DNA of 64,000 nucleotides, taken from the NCBI GenBank assembly GCA_023666835.1, contig JAMPBJ010000003.1, positions 83,613 to 147,612 on the forward strand, in the 5' to 3' direction. Shown piece after piece: positions 41,753 through 50,782 of this stretch. The position numbers and the translations under genes were made by a program. The notes beneath the pieces are model-generated. The model worked only from the letters and a program-made list of their open reading frames with translations, had not been told where the DNA came from and did no database searches. Source of the stretch: Bacteroides sp. (lineage in GTDB: Bacteria > Bacteroidota > Bacteroidia > Bacteroidales > Muribaculaceae). Positions within the stretch are counted from its first letter, which is position 1. Each line of letters opens with the position of its first letter.

Positions 41753-42732
41753 CCATTATCATGCAGACAAACAATACTTTGAATACAGACAAGAAGGCTG
41801 TCGGATCGTCGTATCGCGACAGTCTGAAGTCAATGGACACCGAAGAGCATATCGACTTGTGGTTTTACCGACCCATAGGATATGCATGGGCGCGATTGGC
41901 CGCCCGATTGGGAGTGACCCCCAACGCCATCACTATTGCCTCGATATTTCTCGGCATTGCCGCCGGTGTGGCTTTCTACTTCAATGAGATGTGGATCAAC
42001 GTCATCGGCATGCTGCTGCTCGTGTGGGCCAACTCCTTCGACAGTGCCGACGGTCAGCTTGCACGCATGACCGGACAATACTCGCGGTTGGGCCGAATTC
42101 TTGACGGTATGGCCGGCGATTTTTGGTTTGCCACAATCTATGTGGCCATCTGCATCCGTGAGGTTCACACTTCCGACTTTTTCATGGCTCATCCGTGGGC
42201 TATATGGGTGCTTGCCGTGGCTACAGGTATCTGTCATGCCAAGCAGGCATCGATGGCCGACTACTATCGCCAGTTTCATCTCTTCTTCCTCAAAGGCAAA
42301 TCGGGATCCGAGTTGGAAAATCTCGATGATCTGAAGGGAAAATATGATGCCGTGACATGGAAGGGTAATTTCTGGAAAAAACTTGTGATGTCGTCGTATC
42401 TCAACTACACCAAGCAGCAGGAAGCAACTACGCCGTCCATGCAGCGTCTGCGCCGTGAGCTTCGCAACCGCTTTGGCGAGGGAGAAATCCCTGAAAAATT
42501 TCGCGACGATTTCCGCCGGCAGAGTCTTCCGCTGATGAAATATACCAACATATTGTCGTTCAACTGGCGTGTGATCGTACTGTTCATCTCGCTGTTCGTC
42601 AAGATGCCATGGATATATTTTGCATTCGAATTCACCGTGTTGAATTGTCTGATGGTCTATATGGTAGTGCGTCATGAGAAGATATGCCGGACCATGTTGA
42701 ACCGATTGAACGAAGGGTACTATGGCAATTAA
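41749..42732 (+). CDS. CDP-alcohol phosphatidyltransferase-family enzyme
   Basis: 327 residues. The family motif D-x2-D-G-x2-A-R-x8-G-x3-D-x3-D is complete as SFDSADGQLARMTGQY followed by SRLGRILDGMAGD, with six or so membrane helices around it. It transfers a phospho-alcohol from a CDP-linked substrate (CDP-diacylglycerol or CDP-polyol) to an alcohol acceptor. The ~55-residue soluble N-terminus and ~60-residue C-terminal extensions are longer than in phosphatidylinositol-phosphate synthases. A start at 41761 is also possible. It overlaps the ATP-grasp gene by 4 nt and the HAD gene by 11 nt, so all act together. Confidence 0.85.
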   Translation: MTIIMQTNNTLNTDKKAVGSSYRDSLKSMDTEEHIDLWFYRPIGYAWARLAARLGVTPNAITIASIFLGIAAGVAFYFNEMWINVIGMLLLVWANSFDSADGQLARMTGQYSRLGRILDGMAGDFWFATIYVAICIREVHTSDFFMAHPWAIWVLAVATGICHAKQASMADYYRQFHLFFLKGKSGSELENLDDLKGKYDAVTWKGNFWKKLVMSSYLNYTKQQEATTPSMQRLRRELRNRFGEGEIPEKFRDDFRRQSLPLMKYTNILSFNWRVIVLFISLFVKMPWIYFAFEFTVLNCLMVYMVVRHEKICRTMLNRLNEGYYGN

Positions 42733-43432
42733 AGGTATTATTTTCGACTATGGTGGCACCATCGACAGTTTTGGCGACCACTGGAGTGAGGTGATATATG
42801 ACGGCTATGTGGCCTGCGGACTTCCGATCGACAAGGAGGAGTTTCGCACTTCGTATGTGTATGCCGAGCGCGAACTGGCCAAAACGCGTCACATCTTCCC
42901 TCAGCATAATTTTCTCGATCTGATGCAGATCAAGATTCGCATCGAGCTCGACGACCTGGTGAGTCGTGGTATAGTTGCCGCCGATGTGGCCTCGGAGAAA
43001 AGTGACGCCATTGCGCGATACTGCTACGACCGTGCCCGCAAGGCCGTTGCACAAGCAAAACCTGTTTTGGCAGCTCTTGCGGAGAAATATCCTCTTGTGC
43101 TCGTTTCGAACTTCTATGGCAACGTTGAGAGCGTGATCCGCGACATGGGTATCCGTCAGTATTTCCAAGGCATTATCGAGAGTGCTGTGGTCGGAGTTCG
43201 CAAGCCCGACCCGAGAATCTTCAGTCTCGGAGTCATTGCGCTTGGATTGCAGCCCGATGAAGTGCTTGTGGTTGGCGACAGTCTGCGCAAAGATATCGAA
43301 CCGGCGCGTGCCATAGGCTGCCAGGTAGCCTGGATAAAGGGCAAAGGATGGACCCCTGAGGAAGATGCCCAAACTGATCCTGCCATCATTCCCTCGCTTG
43401 CGGTGCTTCCTCAGATGCTTGGGTGCGAGTGA
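42722..43432 (+). CDS. HAD-superfamily phosphatase
   Basis: 236 residues. The first HAD motif is IIFDYGGTIDSF (nucleophile Asp), followed by LVLVSNFYGN (motif II, Ser/Thr), and GVRKPDPRIFSLGVI with VVGDSLRKDIEPARAIGC (motifs III and IV). The cap domain is helical, so it is a type I HAD phosphatase. It overlaps the CDP-alcohol phosphotransferase gene by 11 nt, which suggests it dephosphorylates the product of that enzyme, by analogy with phosphatidylglycerophosphate phosphatases. Last gene of the operon. Confidence 0.85.
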   Translation: MAIKGIIFDYGGTIDSFGDHWSEVIYDGYVACGLPIDKEEFRTSYVYAERELAKTRHIFPQHNFLDLMQIKIRIELDDLVSRGIVAADVASEKSDAIARYCYDRARKAVAQAKPVLAALAEKYPLVLVSNFYGNVESVIRDMGIRQYFQGIIESAVVGVRKPDPRIFSLGVIALGLQPDEVLVVGDSLRKDIEPARAIGCQVAWIKGKGWTPEEDAQTDPAIIPSLAVLPQMLGCE

Positions 43433-43491
43433 TCTCTGTTCCCACCACGCCTTTGGTGTGCCGGCGGACGCTCTGGGGTGTGATCTAGCTA

Positions 43492-44154
43492 TTATGGGCG
43501 GCTTGGACGTTTGTTGACGGGATCATTGCTCCGTTGGATGGCATTGATGATTTTCAGGTCGATGGCTCGTTTGAGATGAAAGAGGGATATGGCCGATCCG
43601 TCGTGCTCTAACCAGTCTTTTTTCACTTCGTTGACAGTTATATCGAGATGTTCTTTTGTGGCACCTCGATGTCGTTTTAAGATTCGTTGTACAGTCCATT
43701 CATCCTTATAAAACTCATTGATGACTCTTTCTGCTTTTTGGATCTTTTCTTTTAGGACTGTTTCTTTTTGAGATGGGATGATTTCCGGCTGTGTAATCTC
43801 CACATTGTCATGTGCTTCTGCCGGCATGTTTTCAACAGTGTGGTCTGTTGATTGGGGTTGATAAGATTGGTTATCTTCGCTTGACTGCTCTGTTTCGGGC
43901 GGAAGTGTTTCGGCCGGTTCGTCGGTCGGTTTTACTTTTTTGGGGCGTTTACGGGATTTGCGTTCGATGGTGAGGCGGATCAGGGTTGTCAAGGAATTGA
44001 TGATTTGGTCGTCGGGGACTTCACCGGCGAAGGCGTAGGCCGCCACGGCGTCATGGGCTTTCAGTCGGAGATCGTCGGGGAGAGACCTGAGCATTATCCA
44101 CCAGTCTTTGTGAAATACAAATGATTCGCGTGCTATCTGTTCGGTGTTTTCCAT
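43492..44154 (-). CDS. DUF6291-like phage-type protein (orphan)
   Basis: 220 residues. The N-terminal ~75 residues (FVFHKDWWIMLRSLPDDL, HDAVAAYAFAGEVPDD) look like the DUF6291 domain of Bacteroidota prophage and integrative-element proteins. A charged low-complexity linker (about 75-150) and a helical C-terminus (EWTVQRILKRHRGATKEH) follow. It resembles replication-initiation accessory proteins of phage. It stands alone in a core region with its own promoter, so it may be a leftover of an integrated element. Function unknown. Confidence 0.6.
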   Translation of the reverse strand: MENTEQIARESFVFHKDWWIMLRSLPDDLRLKAHDAVAAYAFAGEVPDDQIINSLTTLIRLTIERKSRKRPKKVKPTDEPAETLPPETEQSSEDNQSYQPQSTDHTVENMPAEAHDNVEITQPEIIPSQKETVLKEKIQKAERVINEFYKDEWTVQRILKRHRGATKEHLDITVNEVKKDWLEHDGSAISLFHLKRAIDLKIINAIQRSNDPVNKRPSRP

Positions 44155-44178
44155 AGTGTGAGATTTGGGTTACGGCTG

Positions 44179-44186
44179 CAAAGATA
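44179..44186 (-). promoter_or_regulatory. -7 box TATCTTTG for the DUF6291-like gene
   Basis: Minus-strand TATCTTTG 25 nt upstream of the start. Confidence 0.6.
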
Positions 44187-44281
44187 GTGCACGAGCGGGA
44201 GGTTTGATCCCAAAATAGCAAAAATCGACAAACATTTTGTCGAGGTCTTTAAGGACTTTAATGTAGGTAGTGGAAGTGATA

Positions 44282-45244
44282 CTATCGTTTGTATTCGCCT
44301 AAGATGCTTTCGAGGATACCGTCGGAGAATATTAGATAGCGGCCGTTTTTGTATGTCCAGATTTCGCGGAGAGTGCTGTAGCCGGCATTGCGGTCAACGT
44401 TGTCGGCATCGCCAAGCGACAGGCGGCATTGGCTTTTGGTCATCCCTACGGCAACGCGTTCGTTTATGATGAGATTCCACGTGCTGTAGTCGATGTCGGG
44501 ATACAGAAGATGAGGATCTGTGAGCGACAATAGATTGGCAAATCGTCGAGGACGATTGGTCTGCCAGGGAGCCGACATGTAGAGACGAAATTTTTTGCCC
44601 ACATCGTCGGTCAGAGACAGGCGTATGGGATAGAAATTATTGCCGGCCTCAACGGAGTCGACCGTGACGGGTACATATTTGCGATCGCTATAGAGGTTGT
44701 CGGAGAAGTCGTAGCGTGAGCGAGTGGTCAGATAGTAGGATTTACCCGACATGAGCCGTCGCACGTTGTCGATCAATTCTGCGTCGACGGTGAATGGCAC
44801 GTTGATTTCATAGTTGCTGCTGAGATTGTCGGTCGACGTTTGAAGTCGGTAAGCGAAACGTTGGCCGTCGGTGGTAGCCACAATCATGTCGGTCATTGGC
44901 CGGCCGTCGTAGGATTCGGCTTTTCGGAACTCGACAAATCGCAACGTGTCGCCACGGTCGAACTTATGGTTGCGGGCTGCAAGGTCGAGTGTCAGAGCTA
45001 TCTTTGGGTCGGTGACTATCCATGCTTTGGATGCGGAGAAGTCAGCGGCGATATTGCTGCGGGGAATGTCGTTGAGATATGTATCCTCCGGAGTTTGCTT
45101 GACGGCCTGCTTCTTGATTTCGCTGTCGGCAATCTTGGGCGTGCTCTCGATGCCGGTGAAGCACGACTGCAATGAAAGGGCGAGCGCAAGGACTGAAGTC
45201 AGCCTTGCACCGCCACTTGTGATATGTCGGAGGATACTGCTCAC
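44282..45244 (-). CDS. Lipoprotein with BamE/SmpA-like C-terminal domain
   Basis: 320 residues. The lipobox LQSC (residues 25-28) follows a hydrophobic signal stretch, so it is a lipoprotein. The middle is beta-rich with no recognised family. The last ~60 residues (VAVGMTKSQCRLSLGDADN, then REIWTYKNGRYLIFSDGIL) match the SmpA/OmlA (BamE-like) pattern seen in envelope proteins. The start overlaps the end of the prolyl oligopeptidase gene by 4 nt, so both are probably on one transcript. Function unknown. Confidence 0.65.
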   Translation of the reverse strand: MSSILRHITSGGARLTSVLALALSLQSCFTGIESTPKIADSEIKKQAVKQTPEDTYLNDIPRSNIAADFSASKAWIVTDPKIALTLDLAARNHKFDRGDTLRFVEFRKAESYDGRPMTDMIVATTDGQRFAYRLQTSTDNLSSNYEINVPFTVDAELIDNVRRLMSGKSYYLTTRSRYDFSDNLYSDRKYVPVTVDSVEAGNNFYPIRLSLTDDVGKKFRLYMSAPWQTNRPRRFANLLSLTDPHLLYPDIDYSTWNLIINERVAVGMTKSQCRLSLGDADNVDRNAGYSTLREIWTYKNGRYLIFSDGILESILGEYKR

Positions 45245-47373
45245 TTGATGTCGGGAGTGATGCCGAGATTGTTGAATATGAACGAGTAGATGTCGGTCTG
45301 CTCAGCTATGATTTTCGAAGTGGGCTTGCCGGCACCGTGGCCTGCGTTGCTGTCGATTCGGATCAGTTTGGGATTATTGCCTGTGTCGGAGGCCTGCAGT
45401 TGAGCGGCATACTTAAACGAGTGAGCGGGCACTACGCGGTCGTCGTGGTCGGCCGTAGTCACCAGAATCGAAGGGTAGGTGGTGCCATCGTTTTTGATAG
45501 TGTGGAGGGGAGAATATCCAAGCAGGTAGTCGGCCATGGCTTTGGAGTCGGCGCTTGTGCCATAGTCGGGCGCCCAGTTCCATCCGATGGTAAACAGATG
45601 GTAGCGCATCATGTCCATCACTCCAACCTGAGGGATGGCAACGCGGAACAGATCGGGGCGAAGATTGACCGTGGCGCCGACGAGCAGACCGCCGTTGCTT
45701 CCGCCCTGAATGGCGAGTTTGTCGGCCGAGGTGTAACCGTTGTCGATCAGATATTGGGCGGCGGCAATGAAGTCGTTGAACACGTTGAGCTTCTGCTGTT
45801 GTGTGCCGGCTTTGTGCCACGTCTCGCCATATTCGCCGCCGCCGCGAAGGTTGGGCTGGGCATATATGCCGCCGTTTTCGAGCCAGAGCATGCGCTGAGC
45901 TGAAAATCCCGGCGTCAACGATATGTTGAAGCCGCCGTAGCCATAGAGCAGGGTGGGGTTTGAGCCGTCGAGTTTGGTACCCTTTTTGTAGGTGATAAAC
46001 ATCGGTATCTTTGTGCCGTCGGCCGATGTGTAGAACACTTGTTCGGTCACATAATCGTCGAAATTGACTCCCTTGAGTTCTGTCCGTCCGATCAGTTCGC
46101 TTGTTTTAGCAGTCGCGTTATATTTATACCTTGCTGCGGGCGAAGTGAATGATGTGAAGGTGTAGAACAGATCGTCGGGGTATTTTTTTGAGCCCCATAC
46201 GCTTGCCGTGCCATAGGTGGGCAGCTGGATCTCGTTGAGACGGTTGCCGTCGAGATCGTGGACGTAGAGATGGTCGGCAGCATCGATCATGTATTTGATG
46301 ATCAATTTGTCGCCCGACATTGTCACGTCGGAGATCACGTTGGCGGTTTCAGGTATGATGGTTTGCCAGTTTTCGCGACGCGGGTCGGTGAGGTCTGCAG
46401 CCACGAGGCGATAGTTGGGCGCATCGCAAAGGGTCAGGAAGTAGACTTTGCCATTGGCAATGCCCACGGGTGAAATTTCGAAGTCCTGGCTCGGCTCGAT
46501 CACGATCCACTCAGCGGCGTCGTCGCCAAGTTTTTTCATCATGATAGATTCGCCGAAGCCCTCGCCCGATCCGAGTACAAACAGATAGTCTTCGCCTTCG
46601 GGCACGTAGGGGCTGTGGAAATGGAGCGGATGGGCAGGGTCTTCATAGACAAGTTGATCCTGCGACTGAGGAGTGCCTACCTTATGATAGTAGATCTGAT
46701 GGTTTTCGTTAGCGTTGGAAAATTCTTTTCCTTGTTCGGGCCGTGGATAGGCACTGTAGAAGAAACCATCTTTCCACCACTGAGGATTGGTGAACTTGGC
46801 CCATTCGATGTGATCACCGAGCAACTTGCCGGAGCGGGTGTCGAGCAGATATATTTCGGTCCAGTCCGAGCCGTTGCGCGAAATAGTGTAGGCTGTGTAT
46901 TTCCCGTCGGGGCTTTGGAACACTCCGGTCAAGGCAACGGTGCCGTCGGTAGAGAGTTTGTTGGGGTCGATGAACACTTCCGGAGTGCCGTCCAATGTCG
47001 AAGAGCGGTAGAGCACCGACTGGTTCTGCAGGCCGTCGTTCTCGAAGAAATAGTATTTGCCATCGTTGTCACGCCAAGGAAGGCCGGTCTTTTTGTAGTT
47101 GAGCAGCTCGGTGAGGCGTGCGCGGATGTTTTCTCTGAACGGTATGCGGGCAAGATAGTCGTTGGTGATGGCGTTTTCGGCTTTGACCCACGCGGTGGTT
47201 GCGGCAGCGGTGTCGTTTTCGAGCGGACGGTAGATGTCGGGCACGACGGTGCCGAAATAATTGTCGCTAACGGAGGGATCGCTCGGCGCCACAGGATATT
47301 GTATGGGATTGGCGGCAAAAGTTGATGCCGACATTGATGAAACCATGATCATTGTTAGAATTTGCTTTTTCAT
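45241..47373 (-). CDS. Prolyl oligopeptidase (S9A family), periplasmic
   Basis: 710 residues from the ATG at 47373. Signal peptide MKKQILTMIMVSSMSASTFA. N-terminal seven-bladed propeller with typical WTEIYLLD and GFGESIMMKKLG-type blades, then alpha/beta hydrolase with the nucleophile motif QGGSNGGLLVGA, catalytic Asp in TADHDDRVVPAHSF and His in DSNAGHGAGKPT. It cleaves short peptides after proline, probably in the periplasm. It precedes the lipoprotein gene and overlaps it by 4 nt. Confidence 0.95.
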   Translation of the reverse strand: MKKQILTMIMVSSMSASTFAANPIQYPVAPSDPSVSDNYFGTVVPDIYRPLENDTAAATTAWVKAENAITNDYLARIPFRENIRARLTELLNYKKTGLPWRDNDGKYYFFENDGLQNQSVLYRSSTLDGTPEVFIDPNKLSTDGTVALTGVFQSPDGKYTAYTISRNGSDWTEIYLLDTRSGKLLGDHIEWAKFTNPQWWKDGFFYSAYPRPEQGKEFSNANENHQIYYHKVGTPQSQDQLVYEDPAHPLHFHSPYVPEGEDYLFVLGSGEGFGESIMMKKLGDDAAEWIVIEPSQDFEISPVGIANGKVYFLTLCDAPNYRLVAADLTDPRRENWQTIIPETANVISDVTMSGDKLIIKYMIDAADHLYVHDLDGNRLNEIQLPTYGTASVWGSKKYPDDLFYTFTSFTSPAARYKYNATAKTSELIGRTELKGVNFDDYVTEQVFYTSADGTKIPMFITYKKGTKLDGSNPTLLYGYGGFNISLTPGFSAQRMLWLENGGIYAQPNLRGGGEYGETWHKAGTQQQKLNVFNDFIAAAQYLIDNGYTSADKLAIQGGSNGGLLVGATVNLRPDLFRVAIPQVGVMDMMRYHLFTIGWNWAPDYGTSADSKAMADYLLGYSPLHTIKNDGTTYPSILVTTADHDDRVVPAHSFKYAAQLQASDTGNNPKLIRIDSNAGHGAGKPTSKIIAEQTDIYSFIFNNLGITPDIK

Positions 47374-47447
47374 TGGCAATGTAATGTAGTTTTGATTGGA
47401 TATAACGCACATACTCTTTTGGAACTCGCCGAAATAGAATGCAACTA

Positions 47448-47455
47448 CAAAAATA
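47448..47455 (-). promoter_or_regulatory. -7 box TATTTTTG for the prolyl oligopeptidase operon
   Basis: Minus-strand TATTTTTG 75 nt upstream of the start at 47373. Confidence 0.45.
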
Positions 47456-47477
47456 CAATTAATTTATAAAATAAGAA

Positions 47478-47505
47478 AGAGATGAACCGTTGACGATTCA
47501 TCTCT
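47478..47505 (-). terminator. Possible terminator after the initiator tRNA
   Basis: Nine-bp stem (AGAGATGAA with TTCATCTCT) on the minus strand directly after the tRNA, followed by a T-rich but interrupted tract. Weaker than the other tRNA terminators here. Confidence 0.5.
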
Positions 47506-47508
47506 CTT

Positions 47509-47583
<75 letters not shown>

Positions 47584-47600
47584 TTGTGGTTTTGTGAGTG

Positions 47601-47608
47601 CAAAGGTA
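47601..47608 (-). promoter_or_regulatory. -7 box TACCTTTG for the initiator tRNA
   Basis: Minus-strand TACCTTTG 17 nt upstream of the tRNA. Confidence 0.65.
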
Positions 47609-47691
47609 GGCAAAAATCTTTAAATGTCAATAGATGCAAGGTGGAATTTTGTGTTAAATAATGTTGCATCGCTGACACAGTGCAGCCTACG

Positions 47692-49353
47692 TCATTGATA
47701 CAGGTAGCGCTTTATGGAGCGTTTCGGAGTCTTTTCGAATTCGCAAGGGCGCACCTGAATGGAAGTGATCTGCTCGTAGGGTGCGATTGTGCGGTTGAGT
47801 TCCTTGCGCACCTGTTCCATCACCTTTGGCATCATGTCCATGGTCAGTTTGGATTTGTCCATGGCTTCCACATCGGGATATACCAGAGCCACCAACTTGC
47901 CACCACGGTCGATCACCAGACTCTCGGCCACATAGGGCATGATGTTGAGTTTGGCCTCGATCTCTTCGGGATAGATGTTCTGGCCGTTGGCCGACAGGAT
48001 CATGGTCTTGTAGCGACCTTTGATGAAGATGGTGCCGGCGTCGGATATGGTGCCCATGTCGCCGGTGTGGAGCCATCCATCCTTGTCGAGCACGGCAGCT
48101 GTGGCTTCGGGATTCTTATAGTATCCGGCCATGACATTTTCGCCTTTCACGCAGATTTCGCCTGGGATGCAGGCTTCGTTGTCGGACAGCACTTTGGAGT
48201 ACATCAGACCGCGCAAAGTCCGTCCCGACGATCCGGGGATGAAATCTTTCCACCAGGTGTAGCTGATCAGCGGGCCACATTCGGTCATACCGTATCCAAC
48301 GGTGAACGGGAAGTGGATTTTGTGGAGAAACGCTTCGACTTCGGGGTTCAACGGCGCACCACCGACGATTACTTCCTTGAACTGTCCGCCAAAGGCTTCC
48401 ACGAGTTTAAGCCTGATTTTCTTGTAGACCTGACCTCGGAGTATCGGCAGGGCCATCATGCGCCGCATCGACGGTTTGGATATGATGGGTTGGATCTGTT
48501 TGCGATAGATCTTTTCAAGAATGAGCGGCACGCAAAGGATGAGTGTGGGCCTTACTTCGTTCATGGCCTTGATGAGCAGGCGTGGCGATGGTATCTTGCC
48601 AAACAGTGTTATATGTGTTCCGACAGCCAAGGGCGAAAGCATGTCGAATGCGCAGCCATAGGCGTGGGCGAGAGGCAGGAAGGACAATGTGCGAGAGCCG
48701 CGCACCTGCAGCTTTGACCGAATGCCGAAAACCACGTTGCCGCACAGGTTGTTGAGCGTGAGCATTACGCCTTTTGAGAACCCTGTTGTGCCTGATGTGT
48801 AGTTGATCACAGCCAGCGAATCGTGGGGGAAATAGCGGTATTTCACGTCTTTGCGTTCGTAGCCCAACGGGTAGCGTTTGGCAAACGCTTTGCCCAGCAT
48901 TGACAAAGCCTTGGTGATCTTGCCATCTTTGCCTTTTTCGGCAAGCACTTCTTTGCTGTCTAGCGATATGGCTACTCTGACCTGAGGCATGTCGTCGAAC
49001 TCCAGATGCTCCCATACGGCATCTGACGCAAACAAGATCTTGGCATCCGAATGGTTGATGGTGTGCTGGGCATCCTGGGGATTGAACTCATGCAGTATGG
49101 GCACAATCACAGCACCATAGGTGATCGTGGCCATGAAAGTCACCACCCATGTGATGCCGTTCTTGCCTATAAGGGCCACCTTGTCGCCGGGCTTTACGCC
49201 TATCATTTCATAGAACATGTGGGTTTGCGCGATGCGGCGGGCCAGGTCTTCGTAGGTGAGCGATTCATGCGTCACATAATCGGTCAGAGCAGGCAATTCC
49301 CAATTGTCGCGGAAACTTTGAGCGTAGATATGCAGGAGGTCTTCTTTTAGCAT
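47692..49353 (-). CDS. Long-chain fatty acid-CoA ligase-like AMP-binding enzyme
   Basis: 553 residues from the ATG at 49353 (MLKEDLLHIYAQSF). Adenylating-enzyme motifs: INYTSGTTGFSKGVMLT (P-loop A3-like), GYGMTECGPLISYTWW, TGDMGTI and GRYKTMILSANGQNIYPEEIE (hinge and lysine region). It activates a fatty acid to the acyl-AMP and acyl-CoA. A much longer frame reaching 49821 is open, but family similarity begins at 49353. It lies on the strand opposite to mtaB, with divergent starts about 100 nt apart. Confidence 0.9.
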   Translation of the reverse strand: MLKEDLLHIYAQSFRDNWELPALTDYVTHESLTYEDLARRIAQTHMFYEMIGVKPGDKVALIGKNGITWVVTFMATITYGAVIVPILHEFNPQDAQHTINHSDAKILFASDAVWEHLEFDDMPQVRVAISLDSKEVLAEKGKDGKITKALSMLGKAFAKRYPLGYERKDVKYRYFPHDSLAVINYTSGTTGFSKGVMLTLNNLCGNVVFGIRSKLQVRGSRTLSFLPLAHAYGCAFDMLSPLAVGTHITLFGKIPSPRLLIKAMNEVRPTLILCVPLILEKIYRKQIQPIISKPSMRRMMALPILRGQVYKKIRLKLVEAFGGQFKEVIVGGAPLNPEVEAFLHKIHFPFTVGYGMTECGPLISYTWWKDFIPGSSGRTLRGLMYSKVLSDNEACIPGEICVKGENVMAGYYKNPEATAAVLDKDGWLHTGDMGTISDAGTIFIKGRYKTMILSANGQNIYPEEIEAKLNIMPYVAESLVIDRGGKLVALVYPDVEAMDKSKLTMDMMPKVMEQVRKELNRTIAPYEQITSIQVRPCEFEKTPKRSIKRYLYQ

Positions 49354-49418
49354 GGTTATGAGTGTTAAGTTGCTACCTTGATATAACGCCGATGCTACGA
49401 CGTTTGTTGAAAAAATCG

Positions 49419-49426
49419 TATATTTG
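49419..49426 (+). promoter_or_regulatory. -7 box TATATTTG for mtaB
   Basis: Plus-strand TATATTTG 26 nt upstream of the mtaB ATG. Confidence 0.6.
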
Positions 49427-49452
49427 CAACTGCGTAACAAAATTATGACATA

Positions 49453-50778
49453 ATGACCGATCCTGCAATACTTACGGGTAAAAAAGCTGCTTTTCATACT
49501 TTTGGTTGCAAACTCAATTTTGCTGAAACAGCCACCCTGGAAGCTGAGCTTCAACGTCGTGGCGTGCAGCGGGCCACTGATGGCGAACGGCCTGACGTGG
49601 TCGTGATCAATTCCTGCTCCGTCACTTCGCTTGCCGACAAGAAGTGCCGCCAGTTGATCCGCAGCATCAATCGCCGGTGGACAGGATGTCCGATAGTGGT
49701 GACCGGATGCTATGCCCAGTTGAAGCCTGAGGAAGTGGCAGCACAGCCGGGTGTGGTGCTTGTGGAGGGATCGGACCGCAAACTGTCGATGGTCGACGAT
49801 ATAGTTAAGCTTCTGCAACAACCGATCGATACACTATCGCGCATTGAGGTTACTCGTCTGCAGGATCTTCGCAAGTTTGTTCCTTCGTGTGAGCGCGGTG
49901 AGCGCACACGTTATTTCCTTAAAGTGCAGGACGGTTGCGACTATTTCTGCTCGTATTGCACCATACCGTTTGCACGCGGTCGCAGTCGGTCGGGGTCCAT
50001 AGAAAGCATTGTCGGTCAGGCTCGCGATGTCGCTGCCAAGGGCGGACGCGAGATTGTGCTGACCGGAGTTAATATCGGAGATTTCGGCAAGGGGACATCG
50101 GAGACATTTTTCGATCTGATCCGAAAACTCGATGAGGTGGAGGGAATTGAACGCTACAGGATCTCCTCTATAGAGCCTAATCTGCTGACTGACGATATTA
50201 TAATATGGGTTGCCGGATCAAGGAGCTTTATGCCCCACTTTCATATTCCACTTCAGAATGGCGATGATGAAGTGTTGAAACTGATGCGTCGCCGGTACGA
50301 CACTGCATTGTTCCGCCATAAAATCGAATTGATACGTCAGGTGATTCCCGATGCTTTTATTGGTGTTGATCTGATAGTCGGGGCAAGAGGAGAGACACCG
50401 GATCGTTTCGACCGCAGCAAGTCGTTTGTGGAATCGTTGCCAATCAGCCGACTACACGTGTTCCCTTATTCCGAACGTGAAGGAACACGCGCACTTGTAG
50501 ATATCGATCATGTGGTGTCGCAGGAAGACAAACATAACCGCGCATCGATCATGGGCGAGGTGTCGGATCGCAAGCTGACTGAATATTTGAATTCGTTTGT
50601 CGGCACAACACGCAAAGTGCTTTTTGAACATAAATCGGGATCGGATGGCCTGATGGCCGGGTTCACCGACAATTATATAAAAGTAAAATCCGATTGTCGT
50701 CCGGAACTGTTCGACTCGATCATAGACGTCAGACTTGACTCTGTCGACGGCGAGGAGATCATCGGCACAATATTATAA
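49453..50778 (+). CDS. mtaB: tRNA t6A37 methylthiotransferase
   Basis: 441 residues. N-terminal UPF0004 domain with three cysteines (TFGCKLNFAE, INSCSVTS, VTGCYAQL), then the radical-SAM motif CDYFCSYC within KVQDGCDYFCSYCTIP, and a short C-terminal TRAM-like domain. MtaB methylthiolates t6A at position 37 of tRNAs decoding ANN codons. The first Cys context TFGCKLN and length favour MtaB over MiaB. Its 3' end is 4 nt before the glycosyltransferase gene. Confidence 0.92.
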   Translation: MTDPAILTGKKAAFHTFGCKLNFAETATLEAELQRRGVQRATDGERPDVVVINSCSVTSLADKKCRQLIRSINRRWTGCPIVVTGCYAQLKPEEVAAQPGVVLVEGSDRKLSMVDDIVKLLQQPIDTLSRIEVTRLQDLRKFVPSCERGERTRYFLKVQDGCDYFCSYCTIPFARGRSRSGSIESIVGQARDVAAKGGREIVLTGVNIGDFGKGTSETFFDLIRKLDEVEGIERYRISSIEPNLLTDDIIIWVAGSRSFMPHFHIPLQNGDDEVLKLMRRRYDTALFRHKIELIRQVIPDAFIGVDLIVGARGETPDRFDRSKSFVESLPISRLHVFPYSEREGTRALVDIDHVVSQEDKHNRASIMGEVSDRKLTEYLNSFVGTTRKVLFEHKSGSDGLMAGFTDNYIKVKSDCRPELFDSIIDVRLDSVDGEEIIGTIL

Positions 50779-50782
50779 TATT

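Noticed and set aside
41830-42675. 281-codon open frame opposite the CDP-alcohol phosphotransferase
   Set aside because: Shadow of a gene with a complete catalytic motif; no family signature on the minus strand.
47680-48717. 345-codon open frame opposite the acyl-CoA ligase
   Set aside because: His- and Gly-rich translation typical of antisense frames; the ligase motifs lie on the minus strand.
49354-49821. 156-residue N-terminal extension of the acyl-CoA ligase
   Set aside because: No similarity to the family, and it overlaps the mtaB gene on the opposite strand almost completely.
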